This document shows, one piece after another, positions 56,849-64,000 of a DNA stretch of 64,000 bases. This stretch comes from Volvox africanus (taxonomy: Eukaryota > Chlorophyta > Chlorophyceae > Chlamydomonadales > Volvocaceae). The translations under genes were made by a program, and so were the position numbers. The stretch spans positions 1,802,501-1,866,500 of the forward strand of contig BSDZ01000103.1 of NCBI GenBank assembly GCA_030268105.1. Reading direction: 5' to 3'. Under the pieces are notes generated by a model that did no database searches, had not been told where the DNA came from, and worked only from the letters and a program-made list of their open reading frames with translations. Numbering within the stretch: the first letter of the stretch is position 1; each line of letters opens with the position of its first letter.

Positions 56849-58230
56849 TGAGAGAGGGGTATGAGAGGGCATCTGGGAGAGCGTCAGGGTGTCAGGGTGT
56901 CAGGGTGTCAGGGTGTCAGGGTGTCAGGGTGTCAGGGAGGCGGGCAGGCGGGGAGGCGGGGAGGGGGTTCATGAAATCGTTCCTCAGAAGGTCTTTTGGG
57001 CTGACGGGTTCCGGAGCTCGTCGTAACTACGAGGGAGTTTTATTGCGTGTTTGTGTTTTTGGGGGAGGGATGATCTCGTGTACGAACACGGATCTGGATC
57101 TGGGTCTGGGTCTTTTGTTACAGCCTGCTGTCAGTGTTTGACTGGTCAAAGATTAATCGCTTGATTTCCCTGAAGACACATCACGCCCTTCGTGACCTTG
57201 ACGCGTATGATATCGTTTTGTTGCGGAATCTCATTCCTCAATTAGTTAGTGATGGCGGTTGATTGTTGGTTGATCGTTGAGGTCTTGAGTTACCACCCGG
57301 AATGTGCCGGCTGTGGGATGCTCTCACTTCTGTTTGCTGATGTTTGTATACCCTAAAATGAAATGATGATAAGTACTTTTGGGGTTAGCCGGGGAGTTGC
57401 ACGAGTTGCACGCTTAATTTTCGTACACGAGAGAGCTAAGAGCTTGGCTTCTCTCACCCAGGTGCAGCTGGGTGAAATCATCAAACATGTCAACATCTTG
57501 GACAGTTTGGTGCTCGAAGCGGGGCAGGGGTAACAGTAAGGCCTTTCGGTGGAAGCGGCGGGCCACGACGCGCTATGTTCGTTACCAAGGGACCTGTTCT
57601 TAGGTCCTCTGGGACACCACACCGGTACCACACCTGGTAACATGAACCTCATAAGTAATTAGAGCTATCGATTGGTTGATCTTAATCTTTCTAGATTCAG
57701 CATTTTTAAAGCTTAGACGATATCGATCGTGATTTGGTTCTCGTCAAAATGTTGTCTGGTTTTATAAGACAAACTAGATGGCCTGGGAACTTTTAGTCGT
57801 TGGACGAACGGTAAAAAACAACAAACACCCACCGACATATGGCACAAGCTGGAAAAGTTTGGAAAAGCCTAGCGACGCAAGTTCAGACACCATTTTTAAA
57901 AAAGCGTCCATAGTTCTCTTGCTCTGTAATCGGTCTATGGATAATGTGATCTGAAGCTCTGGTAAAGGTATAGGCCCCAGGACTGACAGACAGGAATACT
58001 TCCATGAACGATTTTAACGTCATTTCCATTCTGTATTTATTTGACCATAGACTTTGCGGGGCCCTTCTCATGAATTTATTGTACCCATGAAAGGTTCTTC
58101 AGCGAGCTGTTTTTCGTATGCATGCTTGATTTCTTCTAATCCAACTAGGATGCAACCCTTCCTCACCTATTTAACGAAATAAATAACGACGCGCAATCAT
58201 CCAATTGCTTAACGGCTCGTTGGGAGCTCA
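56849..58230. other. No gene recognised
   Basis: 3' flank of the BTB gene, then AT-rich spacer. A 9-base tandem repeat opens it. No exon or RNA gene was supported. Confidence 0.45.
56882..56940. repeat. GTGTCAGGG minisatellite
   Basis: Six perfect 9-base units, 34 bases behind the stop codon of the BTB gene and probably in its 3' UTR. Confidence 0.9.
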
Positions 58231-60041
58231 ATGGCGAACGATGGCCTGGAGCCGCAAGGCAAGCTTACACCGCAAGTATCCCACAATGATCCGAACATAT
58301 TCCTGACTTATCTCGTTATCTTATGCAGCGGAAGCGGCTGCTCCTACTTCTGTGGCAATCACAATTCAGGCAAGCGGGAAGCGGCGGTCCGATGTCGTAA
58401 CGCGGGAAAGGCAATTCCTGTCGGAACTGGTCTCCCACATAAAGCCTGAAACCACACTCCTGAAACCTTTAAATTACGCAGTCTTTTCATAGCGTTCATC
58501 GTGCTGGCTCCAAATCTACCCAACTTCACCCTTTTCCCCTGGGTCACTCCCAGTAACATGCGCACATGAATCTGTGAGCAGCAAACATGCACACACTCGC
58601 CGAGGAATGTGCTCTTGCCCTCCCGTGAGCCTTCCGGCCCGTTGATGTAGCGCTTCACCTGCAACTTACAGCACAGGACAGCACCATACCGCATCGTCTC
58701 GCAAAGCGCAGCACATTGTTACTAACCTGCTGCTGTATGTTTGTGTCCGTTGCCTAGTCCATGAGAACGACGAACACTTTCATGCTGGTGCAGTACAATT
58801 CGGTGATTTTACACACAGTCTTTCCCGACGCTTCCCCAGACGGGGTCTGTTGATGTTTATGTTCCCCATGTAGGGCCGTTCATCTCGCGACTGACACGTG
58901 AACACAAATCGGCCTAACCACCTAACTACCTAACCACCTCACCTTTTGTCCCCCCTCCCGTCCTGCCCTGACAGCTGCTGGTGTTGGCGGTGGCATTTGT
59001 GATCGGTCGGGCGCTCGAAAAGATCCGGTTCCAATGGATGGGCGAGGCGGGGGCCGCACTGCTGCTGGGCCTTGTGGTGGGCCTTATCCTCAAGGCCGCA
59101 GGAGTGGGCGCCCGCCTCGCCGATGCAGTCGCGTTCAAGGTGTGTATGTGTGTATGTGTATGTGTATGTGTAGTGAGGGGCCGTGCTTCTGGCCCCTGTG
59201 TACCCCACCTTAAAACTACATTGGCCTTTCCCCCTCCCTCCATTCGTCTTCCCATCCCATACCCCCTCCAGGGAGACATCTTCTTCTTCATCTTGCTTCC
59301 CACCATCATGTTTGACGCGGGATACAGTCTGGATACGCGAATGTGGGTTCCGGAGCAACTGGGCTTGGGTTGGGTCAGGGGTGGGTGTTGGTTGGCAAAC
59401 CCGTTCGAAGTACCGTGGGATGGGGGGAGTGAGGGGTTTCGGAGCGCTTGTGCATGTGTGTATATGTGCATGTGTGTATGCGTGTATGTATGTGTGTGTG
59501 TATGTGTATGTAGAAACCTTAGTTGTGGGGAGTAAAAGGACATGGCGGCAGAGCATAAGGGGAAAGAAGAAGCCAGCCGTGTTTTTTCGTGTGTGTCATT
59601 AAGGCTGGAAACACGGACAGTAGAGAGGAGAGAAAAGGAGGTGCCCGCAGAACAGGGTACGGAGGGGAAGGAGCCAGTGACACGGAGGATATAAGTGCCG
59701 TACGTCGTACACAGCACACAATATGCTTCCACCTTGGGTTCCTCCTTTTGTGACTTAACGTGCAATGGACATCGCTCACGACTCGTGCTGCTCCCCATCA
59801 TCAACCCTGAAACGTTACGCGACTGCCGTCATCTGCATTGCGGCACTCAGGTTCATAAAGAATGTCGGCAGCCTGTGCCTGTACGCCTTTGCTGGTACGA
59901 CAATCTCCTGTTTCGTGGTGGGCATTATGATGTGAGTACGGAGGGTGCATAGGAGGGATGGGGATCAGTGTGGTGCAAGGGCAGATTCTCCCGGACTTCC
60001 TCTCCCCGCCCCTCAATAGCCGGACGAGGCGCTCTTGGCTG

Positions 60042-60072
<31 letters not shown>

Positions 60073-63000
60073 TATATGTATTTAAGTTTGATGCTCGATA
60101 CTCAACAACCAGACGGACACAGACACACAGACACACAGACACATGACATTGTCTTGCCGGCCCCTCGGCGTCCTCCTCGAGATCCGAAATCCGAGATCTT
60201 AGACCTGTTTTGTGGTTTTTGGTGCTGATTTACTTTATTGGCCGCAGGTGGTTATTCGGGCTGTGGGGGTGGTGCCATTCAATGCCGCTGCTCGCCAACC
60301 TTACCTTCGGAGCCCTCATCAGCGCCACAGACCCGGTGCGCAGGAGGGCTGGTTTCGGAGCTGGACTGAGGCGGCTGGGAAGGGAGAGACCACAGGCTAG
60401 CCAGGGTCGGTCCGAAATGTGATGGGTCCCAGAGGGAGCGGGTTTCGCACCTCGTTAGTGTCCCCGTTACCAACCACATAGCTCATCCTCCCCCCCACAC
60501 ACACATCCCGACCCGGTAAACCCCCGCCCACATCTCTCAAACCCCCGCCCCGGCGCTGCAGGTCACCGTGCTGGCGGTTTTTCAGCGGCTTGACGCTCAG
60601 CCTGACTTGTACATGAACGTGTTCGGGGAGAGTGTGCTCAACGACGCGGTGGGTATGGTGCTGTACAACGTCATCGCCGCATTCCTTGACGGAAAGCACG
60701 TCAACGCCGGGTCCGTGTTCGCGGGTACGAAGTGACGTGTGTGTGTGTGTATGTGTATATGTGTATATGTGTGTGTGTGTGTGTGTGCGGAATGCGGCGA
60801 GTGGGTGTTCTGCTGGGAGGGAGAATGGGTAGGGCGGAAGGGGAGGGAGGGGAGGGGAGGGGAGGGGAGGAAATAGAAAAATGATGCAAAGAAACCAATA
60901 CTACCTCCCTTTCTCTTTCTCTCTCTTCCTGTGTCCAAATGTCCAAATGCCCGAATGGCCTGTCCAGGCATCGGCATCTTCGCAGCCATCTTCGTGGGCT
61001 CCACCGCAATTGGGATCGCCATCGGCCTGCTGGCGGCGTTCATATTCAGGTGGGTGCCGGCAGGGTGGGATGGGGCGGGGGGTGGTGCGTGTGTATGGCG
61101 GTGTTTTTGTGTATGTGTGTATGTGCATGTGTATGTGTATGCGTGATTGGGCTTATGTGTGAGGGGAGAGGGAGGGGGAGAGGGAGGTGGAGAGGGTGGG
61201 GGAGGGGGAGGGGGAGAGGGAGGTGGAGAGGGTGGGGGAGGGGGAGGGGGGAGGGGGAGGGGGGAGGGGGAGGGGGAACGCGAAAGGGGGGTTTAAGGGC
61301 AACAAAACTGCAGCTGAAACCGTAAACATGCGAATTGAGATATCTGGTTGACCCGTGTTAATGTTGACTCAGCGGTATAACTTCTTCCTTCCTTCTCTCT
61401 GTCTTTATACACGTATCGCTCGTCTCAACAGACATAGCATTAGTCGTCGTGGTTGTTGAAGTGGTTTGAGATGTGGACCTCGGGACCTCGCATAATCAGC
61501 ATTAGACGGTTAAACCGACTAAAACCCCTACAGCTCCCGCCTTACCCGACCCCATCCTCAGGGCTTCAGAAAGGGCTTAATTTCCGCCACCGGCGAGAGT
61601 CTTTGGGGTCTTTGGGGGTCCTTTCGGGCCCTATTCGGATTTTCGGTCCTCTCTCTTACGGTCCTATTCCTGGAGGCGGGCTGCCCCGGGGGTTCGGATA
61701 CTTGATTTCTGTTTCGGGAGACTTCGGTACGGCCCGCAATATCCGGAGCATGTGCCGATGTCTGATGTTAACTGCTGCCCCGCTACTGCTTGCTGCTACT
61801 GCGACCTTGGGGGTGGGGGATGGTACGACAGGTCGCGGTACTTCTACTCAGGCCCTATTGCGATCGACGGATTGGATCCTGGATCAACGGAGCCCACGGA
61901 GGTGACGTCCGGATCCAACAGCACCTTTGAGGTGGGCTCTGATCCGTTCTCAACAATATGACGTGGGCTAGTTTGTCATGTCAGTTACTCTTGGCTGAGT
62001 TCGTTATGTCAGTTACGTCAGTTGCTAGCACCTTGGTGGTGGTGGCAGCCATGGTCTGCCGTGCAGAAGCTGACACTCACTCCAGCATGCAGTACGGAAA
62101 GTACGCCGCAGGCAATATCACACCGCTGGCATAACCGCATGCACAGTGGTACGATGCCGTACAGGAGTAACTTGGTGTACGGAAGTTTGCGGACGTCATC
62201 ATATGGTTGCCGAGTGTGATGGCCGCCAACCACATCGTTGCACCTCGCACACCCAACAACAAGTTCATGATGCTTCATGTCCCCTCGTTGTATTTAGTTT
62301 TTTATGAATATTTTTTATTTTTAAATTATGCTATCGACTTTTACTTAGACAATTGACACTCTTCCCCCCCCCCCCGCCCCGCAAACCCTAAAACCCCAAT
62401 CCGGATCAGGCTCAGTCCCGCCCTCCCCCTGTCCCACCCTTGGTGTCATGCTCCCCGTCATCGTACTAACTGATTGTACGACAGGTCGGCTTGGCTGTCG
62501 TATTTGCGTACAGCAGCTACCTGGTGGCAGACGCGGCCCGCTGCAGCGGTATTGTGGCGGTTGTGGTAAACGGTATGGTGATGAACATGTACGTAAGGCC
62601 CAACCTGAGTTTGGAGGCGGCGCACAAAATCGAGGTGGGTTGGGTTTTAGCATGGGCTCTTACGAAATGATTGTCTGGGTGGGGGAATGTAGGGGGGAAG
62701 GAAATGGGTTTCGGAGCTTTGTGGTAAAGCCAAAATTGGATCAAATTTATCATCATCATCGTCATCACAACCATAACCATAAAATAACTGTCAACATCCA
62801 TTCGGTTGCAGATGTCTTTATGATAGTGTCCCTCTTTATCCCTCTTTGTCCCTCTTTGTCCCTCCTCGTACCGAATGATCTCAGACGCTCTTCAAGACCC
62901 TGGCGGGACTGTTTGAGCTCTTCGTCTTCTGCTACATCGGGACGACCATGTTTCTGCAAGATGAGGAGTTCAAGATCGTGGGATACGCGGTGGGGTTCGG

Positions 63001-64000
63001 GGAAGGGGGGGGGACGCGAGGGGGGAAGGAGGGGTAGTTCTGGAGGGGCAAGGAATGTTTATGCGTGTGCGCGTATGTGCGTGTTTTTTGGGGTATTGGG
63101 AAGGGGGAGTTGGACGGTGACGGAGGAAAGTAGCTTGATGGGATACGGCAAAAATACAACAAAAGGGCTGAGGCCAGAGGGCTGGAATGTTCGAAATGTG
63201 GGCTGGAAGGGGCGGGGTGTCATGGGGTACCGGGAGTATTCGAACGTTCGTACAATTAACCAAGCCATTCATAAACCCATTACACACACACACACACACT
63301 CTTACCCTCCGCCCTCCCCACCTTGTAGCCTTCGCTCATCGTACAGTTACATCTCTCGGCTACCTCCACTCACCACATTCGGATCTCCCCTTGCGGCCCC
63401 CTTGGACACATACACACACATACACACGCACACGCACACGCACACGCAGGCCCTCAGCCTGGTGGCACTGGCCGTCTCCCGCGCCGCCAACATCCTCCCC
63501 TGCACCGCCATCGTCAACCTCCTGCGCCCTGTGGAGCGGCACGTGCCCCCCGCACAGCAGTTCATGCTCTGGTGGAGCGGACTCAGGGGCGCCATGGCCT
63601 TCGCATTGTCTGTGGAGGCGGACGAGCGCTTTGGAGAGTACGGCAAGGTAGGCAATAACGTACGATACGGTACGGCAACATAACATGAACATCATCAAGA
63701 TCCTGAAAATATTGCGAAACATATTTACTGTTTCTGAATATGTTTTCACCCCCTCCTCTACCCCCCTCCTCTACCCCCTCCTCTACCACCCTCCTCTACC
63801 CCCTCCTCTACCCCCCTCCTCTACCCCCTCCTCTACCCCCCTCCTCTACCCCCTCCTCTACCCCCCTCCTCTACCCCCCTCCTCTACCCCCCTCCTCTAC
63901 CCCCTCCTCTACCCCCTCCTCTACCACCCTCCTCTACCACCCTCCTCTACCCCCCTCCTCTACCCCCCTCCTCTACCCCCTCCTCTACCCCCCTCCTCTA
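58231..64000 (+). CDS. CPA1-family Na+/H+ exchanger (NHE/NHX), 3' end outside window
   Basis: Integral antiporter exchanging Na+ or K+ for H+, at an endomembrane or the plasma membrane. Sure exons: 58975-59139 ([16 protein letters not shown]), 59272-59345 ([20 protein letters not shown]), 59851-59931 ([20 protein letters not shown]), 60248-60335 ([14 protein letters not shown]), 60562-60724 ([26 protein letters not shown]), 60968-61049, 62485-62634 ([20 protein letters not shown]), 62885-62989 and 63450-63647 ([19 protein letters not shown]). The ND pair of LND and the WSGLRGA helix are the family marks. The exon from 58231 (MANDGLEPQ, to TYL at about 58311) fits in frame as the first one but is uncertain. 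The joins imply one small exon between 61049 and 62485 that I could not find. The gene continues beyond 64000, so it is partial. Confidence 0.88.
61158..61276. repeat. GGGAGA-type purine minisatellite in exchanger intron
   Basis: About 120 bases of G-rich purine units (GGGGGAGA and variants) with two imperfect longer repeats. Confidence 0.85.
63748..64000. repeat. CCCCCTCCTCTA minisatellite, runs off the window
   Basis: At least 250 bases of tandem 12- to 13-base units (CCCCCTCCTCTAC with C-number and CCACC variants) in the intron after exon 63450-63647 of the exchanger. The right end is not in the window. Confidence 0.95.

Noticed and set aside
58359..58694. Minus-strand frame containing [13 protein letters not shown], reminiscent of a P-loop
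   Set aside because: It lacks a proper Walker A pattern, has no flanking domain and overlaps the probable first exon of the exchanger.
63748..64000. CRISPR-like regular array at the window end
   Set aside because: Units are 12-13 bases with no unique spacers and the genome is eukaryotic; it is an intronic minisatellite.

Overview
The window is nuclear DNA of a eukaryote with dense introns, and the best fit is a volvocine green alga (Volvox-like). The supports are many short introns with GT-AG (and two apparent GC-AG) borders, TGTAA polyadenylation-type signals close behind several stop codons, telomere-like TTTAGGG/TTTTAGGG units inside introns, many CA/GT and purine microsatellites, and proteins with long Ala, Gly/Ser and Pro stretches between conserved domains. 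I could not run a database search, so the species is not fixed.

Layout. 1-6.7 kb: AT-richer, mostly non-genic DNA with a possible minus-strand exon, an ORF of heptad repeats, LTR-like fragments and microsatellites. 6.7-8.45 kb (-): 3-hydroxyacyl-CoA dehydratase (HACD/PAS2). 10.7-13.5 kb (+): triose-phosphate/nucleotide-sugar-transporter-family carrier. 14.3-20.6 kb: an apparently intact L1-type LINE lying in (ATAC)n microsatellite, next to a 5'-truncated sister copy. 23.0-30.0 kb (-): HEAT-repeat Integrator subunit 4 homologue. 31.4-33.3 kb (+): ANP32 acidic leucine-rich nuclear phosphoprotein. 34.0-35.6 kb (-): calcineurin B-like EF-hand protein. 37.9-47.6 kb (-): PGAP1-type GPI inositol-deacylase in about 14 exons. 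49.5-52.6 kb (+): coatomer epsilon subunit. 53.7-56.8 kb (+): BTB-BACK protein. 58.2 kb to the window edge (+): CPA1-family Na+/H+ exchanger, running off the end.

Exons were joined by eye. For the Integrator-4, ANP32, calcineurin B, PGAP1, COPE, carrier and BTB genes every proposed exon join keeps the reading frame. The exchanger lacks one small exon in my model, and HACD lacks its first and last exons. Several genes serve the early secretory pathway or ER (HACD, PGAP1, COPE, probably the carrier), and PGAP1 and COPE are head to head across 1.8 kb. Integrator 4 and ANP32 (both nuclear) are also head to head.

The most striking observations are: a LINE whose two ORFs overlap as TAATG and which seems to use (ATAC)n as its target; very strong over-representation of the octamer TGCCGTAC on both strands; near-perfect hairpins at 22.5 kb and 41.2 kb that could be small-RNA precursors or foldback elements; and telomere-type repeats placed directly at a 5' splice site.
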